This document shows, piece after piece, positions 1 through 6,720 of a stretch of DNA of 21,853 nucleotides; within the stretch, counting starts at the first letter, position 1; the number at the start of each line of letters is the position of its first letter. Made by a program: the position numbers and the translations under genes. The notes under the pieces are model-generated. The model was not told the DNA's origin and did no database searches. It saw nothing but the letters and a program-made list of their open reading frames with translations. This DNA is from a virus. Location: IMG/VR virus record IMGVR_UViG_3300021347_000603, positions 1-21,853 of that record; one strand, 5' to 3'.

Positions 1-20
1 ACATTAGTACCCGAAGGCTC

Positions 21-26
21 TATAAT
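21..26 (+). promoter_or_regulatory. Probable early promoter -10 box (TATAAT)
   Basis: A perfect TATAAT lies 35 bases before the start of the AAA+ ATPase gene. A -35 element at the usual spacing would fall at or before the window edge, so only half of the promoter can be judged. A ribosome binding site (GGAG, 51-54) follows before the ATG at 62. The complete consensus promoter upstream of the next gene makes a sigma70-type early promoter plausible here too. Confidence 0.5.
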
Positions 27-61
27 ACATAGTATATTCAATAAAAGAACGGAGTTAAAAA

Positions 62-1159
62 ATGTCTCAATTAACTGAAAATCTGACTGTAACAAGTCAA
101 CAAGCAAAGCCCGCGATCAAAGCGGCCATGAAAGCAAATCGTCCATCATTCTTGTGGGGACCTCCCGGAGTTGGTAAGTCTGAACTTGTCGAGGAGATCA
201 CTAACGAGTTAGGTGGTCATATGATTGATCTGCGTATGGCGCAGATGGAGCCTACTGATATCAGAGGTATCCCTTTCTTCAACAAAGATTTAGGAGTTAT
301 GGATTGGGCTCCCCCAATCGAACTTCCAACTGAAGAACTTGCTTCTCAGTATCCATGTATTGTTCTTTTCTTAGATGAAATGAACTCAGCACCACCAGCA
401 GTGCAGGCTGCAGGTTATCAACTTGTTCTTAATGGACGTGTTGGTAAGTATGTTCTGCCCAAGAATGTTCATATTGTTGCCGCAGGTAACAGGGACTCTG
501 ACAAGGGTGTTACATATCGTATGCCGATGCCCCTTGCTAATCGTTTCATTCACTTAGAAATGCGTCCTGACTTTGCTTCTTGGCAGAACTGGGCTATTGA
601 GAATCAAGTGCATGAGGATGTAGTTGGTTACTTGTCATTTGCAAAGCAGGACTTGTATGATTTTGATGCTAAGTCTTCTTCACGTGCATTTGCTACCCCA
701 CGTACATGGACATTCGTATCTCAGTTACTGCAAGAGGACGATATGGATCCTGAGACTCTTTACAATCTAGTCGCAGGTACTGTTGGTGAGGGTCTTGCTA
801 CTAAGTTTGTAGCACATCGTAAGATTGCTAGTAAAATGCCCAACCCATCTGATATCTTGTCAGGTAAAGTCAAGGACTTAGATGTCAAAGAAATCTCTGC
901 AATGTATTCTTTGACTATCTCAATGTGCTATGAACTTAAGAGTGCCCTTGAGACTGATAAGGTCGATAACAAGAAGTTCCACGAAATGTGCGACAACTTC
1001 TTTGGCTACATCATGGCTAACTTTGAAACAGAGTTAGTGGTCATGGGTGCAAAAGTTGCACTGAAAACTTACAAGTTACCAATCGAACCTTCTCAATTGA
1101 AGAACTTTGATGACTTCCATAAACGTTATGGTAACTACATTGTTGAGGCTGGCAACTAA
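62..1159 (+). CDS. MoxR/CobS-like AAA+ ATPase
   Basis: Predicted cytoplasmic AAA+ ATPase of the MoxR/CobS type. Such ATPases act as chaperones or chelatase motors and usually work with a VWA-domain partner. Seen in the sequence: Walker A GPPGVGKS at residues 33-40, Walker B VLFLDE at 101-106, and a sensor-1-like AAGNRDSDKG near 140-150. A MPLANRF segment follows, as in MoxR proteins. The 365-aa length is normal for the family. The start is supported by GGAG seven bases upstream. The next gene encodes the expected partner, a metallopeptidase/VWA protein, although a terminator and a new promoter separate the two. T4-like cyanophages carry related genes often labelled cobS. Nothing here shows a real role in cobalamin synthesis, so the MoxR label is safer. 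Confidence 0.85.
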   Translation: MSQLTENLTVTSQQAKPAIKAAMKANRPSFLWGPPGVGKSELVEEITNELGGHMIDLRMAQMEPTDIRGIPFFNKDLGVMDWAPPIELPTEELASQYPCIVLFLDEMNSAPPAVQAAGYQLVLNGRVGKYVLPKNVHIVAAGNRDSDKGVTYRMPMPLANRFIHLEMRPDFASWQNWAIENQVHEDVVGYLSFAKQDLYDFDAKSSSRAFATPRTWTFVSQLLQEDDMDPETLYNLVAGTVGEGLATKFVAHRKIASKMPNPSDILSGKVKDLDVKEISAMYSLTISMCYELKSALETDKVDNKKFHEMCDNFFGYIMANFETELVVMGAKVALKTYKLPIEPSQLKNFDDFHKRYGNYIVEAGN

Positions 1160-1171
1160 AATTGCTGACCT

Positions 1172-1220
1172 GGGAGAGTGTAAGGTCCGAGACATTCCTT
1201 ACACTTTCCCAAACTTTTTA
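1172..1220 (+). terminator. Intrinsic terminator after the AAA+ gene
   Basis: A 14-bp stem (1172-1185 pairing with 1197-1210, with one G-U pair) encloses an 11-base loop and is followed by AAACTTTTTA. It begins 12 bases after the stop codon. Its tail runs directly into the -35 box of the next promoter, so the ATPase gene appears to be transcriptionally insulated from its partner. Confidence 0.8.
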
Positions 1221-1221
1221 C

Positions 1222-1250
1222 TTGACATGTCTCCCCAAAGGTGCTATAAT
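1222..1250 (+). promoter_or_regulatory. Perfect sigma70 consensus promoter
   Basis: TTGACA (1222-1227) and TATAAT (1245-1250) are separated by exactly 17 bp, matching the bacterial sigma70 consensus with no mismatch. It drives the metallopeptidase/VWA gene starting at 1283. Such promoters in T4-like phages are normally used by unmodified host RNA polymerase early in infection. Confidence 0.85.
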
Positions 1251-1253
1251 TAT

Positions 1254-1259
1254 TAAATA
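1254..1259 (+). promoter_or_regulatory. Late-type promoter box (TAAATA)
   Basis: ATTAAATAC lies four bases after the TATAAT of the early promoter and matches the TAAATA core found before seven other genes in the window. If used as a T4-type late promoter, transcription would start near 1265, upstream of the ATG at 1283. The gene could therefore be read both early and late. In AT-rich DNA a single copy is weak evidence. Confidence 0.4.
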
Positions 1260-1282
1260 CTTTAGACAACTGGAACTGACAC

Positions 1283-2575
1283 ATGACTAAGAATTCTTCA
1301 ACAACTAATAACGACAAAGAAAGCAAACTGGCGCATCTAATAGGTCCTACAGACCCTCAAGTAGATGCACAAGCCCGTGATCGTCTTATCACTGCCCGTA
1401 TTGCACTCTTACTCAGACATTCATTCTTTGGTAATCTTGCTACACGTTTGACACTCATCAATGCTGATGAATGGTGTCCAACTGCCGCAACTGATGGCAA
1501 GCATTTTTACTACAACTCACGTTTCATTATGATGCTAAAGAAAAAGGAAGTAGAATTTCTTGTAGCACATGAGGTACTCCACGTAGTTTATGATCACATG
1601 GATCGTAGAGGTACTAGGGATCCTCAACTATGGAACATTGCTGACGACTATTGTGTCAATGCAGACTTGAAAAATCACAACATTGGTGAGTTCATCACTA
1701 CTGTCCCTTGCTTGTATGACTACAAATATGACCGTATGTCAGCAGAGCAAGTCTATGACATTCTGTATGAGAATGCAGAAGTTATTGATATTGAGCAATT
1801 GCTTGACCAATTACTTGATGAGCATATCGATGGCGACTCAGCAGGTGCTGGTGATGGTGACGGCGAAGATGGTGACAAGCCCGGCCCAGTCAAAATGTCT
1901 AAAGAAGAAAAGGATGCTCTCAAGCAGGAGATGAAAGAAGCAATCATCAACGCCGCACAAGGCGCCGAAGCAGGTTCATTGCCCAAGGGTGTTGAACGTC
2001 TAGTTAAAGACTTAACTGCTCCTGTCATGCCCTGGGACGATATCATTCAGTCTAATTTGACTAGCACAATGAACAACGACTATTCATTTATTAAGCCTTC
2101 TCGTAGGGGTTGGCATCAGGATGCAATCATGCCAGGTATGACTCCCGGTGAAATGATTGATGTTGATGTGTTCTTAGATATGTCAGGATCTATTGGTTCT
2201 GAGCAAGGAACCTTTTTCCTTTCAGAGATTCAAGGTATCATGGAGACGTTTACTAACTACAAAATTCATGTACATTGTTTCGATACAGAAGTCTACAATC
2301 CACAGACATTCGACAGTGATAACTTAGATGAAATCACTGACTACGAAATCTATGGTGGCGGTGGTACTGACTTTGATTGTATCTTTAACTATTTGAAACG
2401 TGAAGGTCGTGTACCCAATCGTCTAATCGTATTCACAGATGGTTACCCGTTTGGTAGTTGGGGCGATGAAAACTATTGCGACACTACATGGATCATTCAT
2501 GGTGACCCTGAGCCGAATCCCCCTTTCGGCACATGGGCAATCTATGATGAACATAAACACAAACAGGCCGCATGA
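1283..2575 (+). CDS. Zinc metallopeptidase-like/VWA protein, partner of the AAA+ ATPase
   Basis: A 430-aa protein of the DUF2201-type arrangement, with an N-terminal metallopeptidase-like domain and a C-terminal VWA-like domain. The zinc-binding HExxH motif is HEVLH at residues 96-100, preceded by a hydrophobic strand. An acidic Gly/Asp-rich linker sits around residues 180-200. The VWA MIDAS metal site is DMSGS at 299-303, with a later GGGGTDFD (MIDAS threonine) and VFTDGYP (MIDAS aspartate). MoxR-type ATPases typically remodel targets through VWA proteins of this kind, so this and the upstream gene are probably one functional module. The substrate is unknown. The gene has its own consensus promoter and overlaps the next gene by four bases (ATGA), which suggests translational coupling. 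Confidence 0.8.
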   Translation: MTKNSSTTNNDKESKLAHLIGPTDPQVDAQARDRLITARIALLLRHSFFGNLATRLTLINADEWCPTAATDGKHFYYNSRFIMMLKKKEVEFLVAHEVLHVVYDHMDRRGTRDPQLWNIADDYCVNADLKNHNIGEFITTVPCLYDYKYDRMSAEQVYDILYENAEVIDIEQLLDQLLDEHIDGDSAGAGDGDGEDGDKPGPVKMSKEEKDALKQEMKEAIINAAQGAEAGSLPKGVERLVKDLTAPVMPWDDIIQSNLTSTMNNDYSFIKPSRRGWHQDAIMPGMTPGEMIDVDVFLDMSGSIGSEQGTFFLSEIQGIMETFTNYKIHVHCFDTEVYNPQTFDSDNLDEITDYEIYGGGGTDFDCIFNYLKREGRVPNRLIVFTDGYPFGSWGDENYCDTTWIIHGDPEPNPPFGTWAIYDEHKHKQAA

Positions 2576-2865
2576 GCAAAGATCATTTGGAACCTCACAG
2601 GCCTGCTAATGCAGGTCCAGAGGATAAGTTCATTTATGAATCACCAGACGGGGGCAACACAGTGTATGCAAGACCGTTAGGTGTACATGAAATGTCACAA
2701 AGAAAAAAGGTTTACGAAAACCCAGAAATGTTGGAAGAAAAGAAATTCTTTGAAAGATGGCACATGTATAGAAATATACTAGAAGTTTCTAAAAATAATC
2801 CTGCTCTAAGTAAGTTATTAGAACAAGTAGAGATTGTTTATAATTTAAGTGAGGATAGAAAGTAA
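2572..2865 (+). CDS. Hypothetical 97-aa protein
   Basis: No family recognised. The product is hydrophilic and charged, with no membrane segment, and a predicted helical second half (KKFFERWHMYRNILEVSKNN region). The gene starts in an ATGA overlap with the metallopeptidase/VWA gene and shares one base with the next ATG, so it belongs to the same transcription unit. The tight packing supports it as a real gene. No function can be assigned. Confidence 0.65.
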   Translation: MSKDHLEPHRPANAGPEDKFIYESPDGGNTVYARPLGVHEMSQRKKVYENPEMLEEKKFFERWHMYRNILEVSKNNPALSKLLEQVEIVYNLSEDRK

Positions 2866-3047
2866 TGGACGGTGGCACAAAAACGTTTTTAATAATATTA
2901 ACCGCAGGAATAATGTCAAGTTTGATTGCTATCGTTACTTTATTATTAAATGATAGTGGTGGTACTAAGGGTATCACTGGTGAGTATAAAACCAAAAGCG
3001 GTAAAGTACATACTGCTAAAAAATCTAGGGAGCAACACATCGTATGA
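2865..3047 (+). CDS. Small single-TM membrane protein (60 aa)
   Basis: One hydrophobic segment spans about residues 8-28 (FLIILTAGIMSSLIAIVTLLL). It is followed by a short basic, Gly/Lys/Thr-rich tail likely to lie in the cytoplasm. The start overlaps the previous stop in TAATG and the stop overlaps the next ATG (ATGA), so it is part of a tightly coupled cluster. Family unknown. Small membrane proteins in phage early regions often modify the host envelope or block superinfection, but nothing in this sequence shows that. Confidence 0.65.
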   Translation: MDGGTKTFLIILTAGIMSSLIAIVTLLLNDSGGTKGITGEYKTKSGKVHTAKKSREQHIV

Positions 3048-3301
3048 AGTTTGAGGACATCAATTTAGATACTTGGTACAACAATCGTATGTTGACTGAT
3101 CAAATCCCTGCTCATTTTACGATAGTAAAAACACGTGCTACCAGAGAAAACATGCAATGGGTATTAGAAAGAATGCATGGTCGATTTGCTATAGCCAGTA
3201 ACGTAAACCTCGATAACGATGATTTCATGTCATACTATCAAAAGACATTTGCGTTTGAAGATCCAAAAGAAGCAGTTCAGTTTGAACTCACTTGGTCGTA
3301 G
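3044..3301 (+). CDS. Hypothetical 85-aa protein
   Basis: No recognised family. The product is a small soluble protein with aromatic residues (DTWYNNR, MSYYQKTFAFED) and an acidic C-terminal half. It starts in an ATGA overlap with the membrane protein gene and ends in TAG directly before the ATG of the Bfd-like gene. Position and coupling support a real gene; function is unknown. Confidence 0.65.
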   Translation: MKFEDINLDTWYNNRMLTDQIPAHFTIVKTRATRENMQWVLERMHGRFAIASNVNLDNDDFMSYYQKTFAFEDPKEAVQFELTWS

Positions 3302-3460
3302 ATGTTTAAATGTCTCTGTCATGCTGTTAGAGAAGGCGAAGTTGACAGATACCATCTTATAGGAACCAAATGCGGTAAGTGTTTACTGCATCCTTTGCCA
3401 GATAAAAAACAAAAGAAGTTTAACAAGAAACATGCCAAGTTGATAAAACGGGCAAATTAA
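3302..3460 (+). CDS. Mini Bfd-like [2Fe-2S] ferredoxin (52 aa)
   Basis: A 52-aa product beginning MFKCLCHAVREGEVDR and containing GTKCGKCL. This is the signature of bacterioferritin-associated ferredoxin (BFD-like) [2Fe-2S] proteins: CxC near the N-terminus and CxxC later, here C4, C6, C24 and C27. In cellular Bfd about 31 residues separate the two pairs; here there are 17, so a helical part of the fold seems to be missing. The C-terminus is strongly basic. Cellular Bfd reduces and releases iron from bacterioferritin; a role in mobilising host iron is inference. The ATG directly follows the previous stop (TAGATG) with no clear Shine-Dalgarno, so translation is probably coupled. Confidence 0.72.
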   Translation: MFKCLCHAVREGEVDRYHLIGTKCGKCLLHPLPDKKQKKFNKKHAKLIKRAN

Positions 3461-3495
3461 ACCTCTAAAAATATTTTCATCACTTCATTTCGCAT

Positions 3496-3501
3496 TAAAT
3501 A
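3496..3501 (+). promoter_or_regulatory. Late-type promoter box (TAAATA)
   Basis: ATTAAATATT lies in the 80-bp gap before the gene at 3541 and fits the late-promoter core shared by other genes here. Predicted start of transcription is near 3507. A ribosome binding site AGGAG (3526-3530) follows, ten bases before the ATG. Confidence 0.6.
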
Positions 3502-3540
3502 TTATTGTTAATGTAAAAATCTTACAGGAGAAATTATATA

Positions 3541-4224
3541 ATGAGTTTTTTAAGACACGTAGGAAAACACGGTGATCGTAAGGTTGCAGTGATTTTCCGT
3601 GAAGTACCAAACGAAGAACATATGTGTTTAGTAGCATATACACAATTGTTGAATCAAAATATCCACGATCCATTGATGGAAACTATTGAAAGTGATATCG
3701 GTCAGAATAGTGAAGAACTTGCTGATGCGTTAAACAGACAATATACTAAGTCAGGTGATCGTATCCTTCAAGTATTACACTCAGAAGGAATGCTTAAGAA
3801 GATTAGAACAGAAGATGTTGTAATGACACCAGGTCCTAATCAATCAATTCGTTTAGATGAGTTGAATAAAATCTTAGGTGAAATGAAAGCAGGCGAAGAA
3901 GCAACTCGCAAACTTGCAGAAGCAGATGCATCAGCAGGTCTACAAGACCCAGCAGATGTTAGACGTAGAAAAGAAGGTCTAATTGGAGAACAAGTAAGAC
4001 CTGAGCCTACTATGGGAACTAATGTTGTTGACCCTAATATGGCAATTAATGACGATGTTCTAGCAAGAGATTTTATGGCACAAGCAGAACGCATGGAAGC
4101 AGAAGCCAAGGGTCTAATTGCCGAGTCTAAAAGGTTGATGAAAGAAGCAAAAGCAATGATGCCGAAACCAGCAAAGAAGACACCTGCAAAAAGAGCAACA
4201 CGTAAGAAAACAGCCGCAAAATAA
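3541..4224 (+). CDS. Conserved-looking phage protein with lysine/alanine-rich tail
   Basis: A 227-aa protein. Residues 1-130 look like a folded domain (SFLRHVGKHGDRKVAVIF at the start). A charged helical region of about 90 residues follows, with Ala/Glu/Lys-rich coiled-coil character. The end is an AKKTPAKRATRKKTAAK tail resembling histone H1 tails, suggesting contact with nucleic acid. The upstream late promoter box suggests a virion or late-acting protein. The N-terminal domain resembles uncharacterised proteins I associate with T4-like marine phages, but I cannot name it. It may form an operon with the 100-aa gene that follows 14 bases later. Confidence 0.7.
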   Translation: MSFLRHVGKHGDRKVAVIFREVPNEEHMCLVAYTQLLNQNIHDPLMETIESDIGQNSEELADALNRQYTKSGDRILQVLHSEGMLKKIRTEDVVMTPGPNQSIRLDELNKILGEMKAGEEATRKLAEADASAGLQDPADVRRRKEGLIGEQVRPEPTMGTNVVDPNMAINDDVLARDFMAQAERMEAEAKGLIAESKRLMKEAKAMMPKPAKKTPAKRATRKKTAAK

Positions 4225-4238
4225 CAAGGAGGTCTCCG

Positions 4239-4541
4239 ATGGGAGATAAATCTCGTTCAATACAGGACTGGGAACGACTCCTAGAAGATGTAGAAAAACA
4301 TAAAATACCTGTAGAATTTTTGCAGAAACTAGTCTTACGAATGACAGGACGTAAGCAAAAAACCATTAACATTGAAAAGTTCTTAAGACAAGGACTTGAC
4401 ACCGAAACAGTAGAAATTATAGTTGGTAAACTGTTAGAGGAGTATGAAGATGAAATCTTATCAATAGATTTTATTCTTAATATAGAAAGAATTGCAGATG
4501 CAGTTCAGCCTGAAACAGATAAACTACTAAGTGGTCTATAA
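4239..4541 (+). CDS. Hypothetical small alpha-helical protein (100 aa)
   Basis: No family recognised. It is acidic and almost entirely helical in character (DWERLLEDVEKHKIPVEFLQ; KLLEEYEDEILS), with no membrane segment. It has one of the best ribosome binding sites in the window (AAGGAGG, 4227-4233), so good expression is likely. It follows the gene at 3541 after 14 bases and is closed by a UUCG hairpin, so the two form a probable two-gene late operon. I considered a late-transcription accessory factor such as gp33 because of size, but saw no supporting motif. Confidence 0.65.
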   Translation: MGDKSRSIQDWERLLEDVEKHKIPVEFLQKLVLRMTGRKQKTINIEKFLRQGLDTETVEIIVGKLLEEYEDEILSIDFILNIERIADAVQPETDKLLSGL

Positions 4542-4558
4542 AATCTCTGTAAACTATA

Positions 4559-4578
4559 GAAGGGACTTCGGTCCCTTC
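4559..4578 (+). terminator. cUUCGg hairpin terminator
   Basis: GAAGGGAC and GTCCCTTC form a perfect 8-bp stem around a TTCG loop closed by C-G, the exceptionally stable tetraloop often used in T4-type terminators. It lies 18 bases after the stop of the 100-aa gene. The downstream tract (ACTCTATTAT) is only moderately T-rich, so it may instead act as an mRNA 3'-end stabiliser. Confidence 0.7.
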
Positions 4579-4602
4579 ACTCTATTATAATAAGGAACAA
4601 AC

Positions 4603-5304
4603 TTGAAAGTTAAACTAATTAGTCATTCACAAGCACCGGACTTTAATGAGTCAGCATTAGATTTAGTTGCATACTGTGCAAGAGTAAGTAATCCTGATAA
4701 TCAAAACAACAAAGAAACAAGTGAAAAACTTGTAAAGTATTTGATGAAACACAAACATTGGTCACCACTTGAAATGGTATCAGCATGTTTAGAGATTGAA
4801 ACTACACGTGATATTGCTAGACAGATTTTACGTCATAGATCATTTTCTTTTCAGGAGTTCAGTCAACGTTACGCAGACCCTACAAAAGACTTAGACTTTG
4901 AAGTACGTGAAGCAAGACTGCAAGACCCTAAGAATAGACAGAACAGTGTGGTTACTGATGATGTAGAGTTACAAGCAATGTGGGAAGACAAGCAACGTAG
5001 TGTCATCAATGCTTCACTAGATGCATACAACTGGGCTATCGATAACGGCATTGCTAAAGAACAAGCAAGGGCAGTACTACCAGAAGGAAATACTGTAAGT
5101 CGAATGTATGTAAATGGTACCTTACGTAGTTGGGTTCATTACATTGAGTTACGTGGTGCCAATGGTACACAACAAGAACACATTGAAATTGCTCATGCAG
5201 TAGCAAAAGTTATTTCTGATATATTCCCTATGCATGACATGTTAGGTACTGCACCCCCTCCACCGGGTATCCCTAAAATCAGTGAATATGATGATCGGTT
5301 TTGA
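4603..5304 (+). CDS. thyX: FAD-dependent thymidylate synthase ThyX
   Basis: ThyX methylates dUMP to dTMP using methylenetetrahydrofolate, FAD and NAD(P)H, supplying thymidine for phage DNA synthesis in the host cytoplasm. The diagnostic motif RHRx7SxR is complete at residues 77-89 (RHRSFSFQEFSQR). A second conserved stretch (EQARAVLPEG...RMYVNGTLRSW) lies in the C-terminal half. The 233-aa length is typical. The start codon is TTG at 4603, with AAGGA (4592-4596) six bases upstream; no ATG fits as well. It lies just after the UUCG hairpin, and a TATAAT at 4586-4591 could be a -10 box, although no good -35 is visible. Confidence 0.95.
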   Translation: MKVKLISHSQAPDFNESALDLVAYCARVSNPDNQNNKETSEKLVKYLMKHKHWSPLEMVSACLEIETTRDIARQILRHRSFSFQEFSQRYADPTKDLDFEVREARLQDPKNRQNSVVTDDVELQAMWEDKQRSVINASLDAYNWAIDNGIAKEQARAVLPEGNTVSRMYVNGTLRSWVHYIELRGANGTQQEHIEIAHAVAKVISDIFPMHDMLGTAPPPPGIPKISEYDDRF

Positions 5305-5358
5305 GAAATCTTTCCAATAAGTTTGCAAAATGAGTCTGTATAACGTACACTTATAGAT

Positions 5359-5616
5359 ATGAAAGAAGAATGGGAAGCAACTGAAGTAGACGTACATCAT
5401 ATTAATATGGGTGATGTCGAAGATCCGGATCTGATGGTAGCACCTGCTATATATGAATGGCAACAAACAGAAGCCGGCAAGTATGTTATGGAGAATAGTA
5501 ACCCAACTGCTAAGTGGGTAAGAAGTAATTCACCGAGTTATATGGGACATAAATATACGATAAAGGCATACTTCACAGACAAAGAAGTTACATATTGGAA
5601 ACTAAAATACGAGTAA
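5359..5616 (+). CDS. Hypothetical 85-aa protein
   Basis: No recognised family. It is soluble, acidic in the first half, and rich in Tyr, Trp and Lys in the second half (GHKYTIKAYFTDKEVTYWKLKYE), which looks like a small beta fold. No clear Shine-Dalgarno precedes the ATG. The 54 bases before it contain no convincing promoter. It ends three bases before the epimerase gene and may be expressed with it. Confidence 0.6.
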   Translation: MKEEWEATEVDVHHINMGDVEDPDLMVAPAIYEWQQTEAGKYVMENSNPTAKWVRSNSPSYMGHKYTIKAYFTDKEVTYWKLKYE

Positions 5617-5619
5617 ATT

Positions 5620-6720
5620 ATGGCATCAGAAAAGAAAAAATTAAACATTTGTGTTACCGGTGGATTAGGATTTATAGGTGCCCATGTCGTAGTTAAACTT
5701 ATTAACGAAGGACATGATGTTGCTATTTTAGATACCAAAACAGATTACGGTCTAATCGATGCACAAGAATTAGATGCTGTAATGAAAGAAAGATTTTATG
5801 GCATCGCAGGCAGAATGACAGGATCAGTAAAGTTAAACATCTACACAATTGATGTTGCTAATCCTGAGTTAAGTACTCTGTTTGAAAAAGAAAAGTTTGA
5901 TGCTGTAATTCATCTTGCAAGTTTCCCAAGACAAAAGGTAGTTAATTCAGACCCTACATCAGGCTCAAAAGTAATGAGTGAAGGATTGTTGAATCTATTA
6001 GAACTGAGTAGAAAGACGGGAGTAGATCGTTTTTGTTACATTAGTTCATCAATGGTGTACGGAGATTTTTCTGATGGAGTAGAAGAATGGGAAGACGTGA
6101 CACCGAAAGGTCAATACGCAATTATGAAGTATGCTGGAGAATTGCTTGTACAAGACTATACAAGACAATACGGCTTAAATCATACTATCATTCGTCCTAG
6201 TGCTGTCTACGGGCCCTTAGATGTCTGTGACAGAGTTATCTCTAAGTTCTTTCACAATGCAATTACAGATGAAAAGATTGTTGTCAATGGTAAGATGGAG
6301 AAACTAGACTTTACATTTGTTAATGATGTTGCTACAGGTATTGTTCAAGCAACTACAAGTGATAAAGCAAAGAATGAAACATACAATCTTACTAAGTCAA
6401 AAGGTGTAACACTTTATGATGCCGCAACAATGGTTAAACAGATTGTAGGAAAAGGAAATATCGAAGTCAAACAAAAAGACAAAGATTTTCCTAGTAGAGG
6501 ATCTTTAAGTATCGAAAAAGCACAAAAAGATTTTGATTATAACCCTGTAACTAATTTAAATGAAGGCTTAGTTATATACTTTAACTGGCTACAGAATTCA
6601 GCATACTGGCAAGAGCAATACAATCCTAAGCCGAAAGAAGAACCAAAGCCTAAAGCAAAACCAAAAGCAAAACCAAAGGCAACAAGAAAACCTAGAGCAA
6701 AAGCAAAGCCGAAAAAATGA
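5620..6720 (+). CDS. NAD-dependent epimerase/dehydratase (extended SDR) with basic tail
   Basis: A nucleotide-sugar epimerase or dehydratase of the extended short-chain dehydrogenase family, predicted to act on NDP-sugars in the cytoplasm. The NAD-binding motif GGLGFIG is at residues 14-20, the active-site serine region is ISSSMVYG, and the catalytic pair is Y166 and K170 (YxxxK). A ThrPhe...ValAsnAspValAla segment follows, as in the family. The core ends near residue 333. The last 32 residues are an unusual Lys/Pro/Ala-rich tail (KPKAKPKAKPKA repeats) not expected in this enzyme family. It shares four bases with the radical SAM gene and is followed by an aminotransferase, a layout typical of amino- or deoxysugar pathways. 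The exact substrate cannot be read from the sequence. Confidence 0.88.
   Translation: MASEKKKLNICVTGGLGFIGAHVVVKLINEGHDVAILDTKTDYGLIDAQELDAVMKERFYGIAGRMTGSVKLNIYTIDVANPELSTLFEKEKFDAVIHLASFPRQKVVNSDPTSGSKVMSEGLLNLLELSRKTGVDRFCYISSSMVYGDFSDGVEEWEDVTPKGQYAIMKYAGELLVQDYTRQYGLNHTIIRPSAVYGPLDVCDRVISKFFHNAITDEKIVVNGKMEKLDFTFVNDVATGIVQATTSDKAKNETYNLTKSKGVTLYDAATMVKQIVGKGNIEVKQKDKDFPSRGSLSIEKAQKDFDYNPVTNLNEGLVIYFNWLQNSAYWQEQYNPKPKEEPKPKAKPKAKPKATRKPRAKAKPKK
6622..6717 (+). repeat. Lys/Pro/Ala repeat encoding the epimerase tail
   Basis: Imperfect repeats of CCAAAAGCAAAA-type units encode KPKA motifs over the last 32 residues of the epimerase. The tail has about 15 basic residues and two acidic ones. 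It resembles histone H1-like tails and the end of the protein encoded at 3541-4224. Confidence 0.7.

Noticed and set aside
4239-4541. The 100-aa helical protein as a gp33-type late transcription co-activator
   Set aside because: Size is similar, but no clamp-binding C-terminal motif or other recognisable similarity was seen.
4586-4591. TATAAT before thyX as an early promoter
   Set aside because: No acceptable -35 at 16-18 bp spacing; the sequence there is the UUCG hairpin. Mentioned only as a possible -10 in the thyX entry.
5316-5344. TTGCAA and TATAAC before the gene at 5359 as a sigma70 promoter
   Set aside because: The two elements are only 10 bp apart, which is too close to work as -35 and -10.
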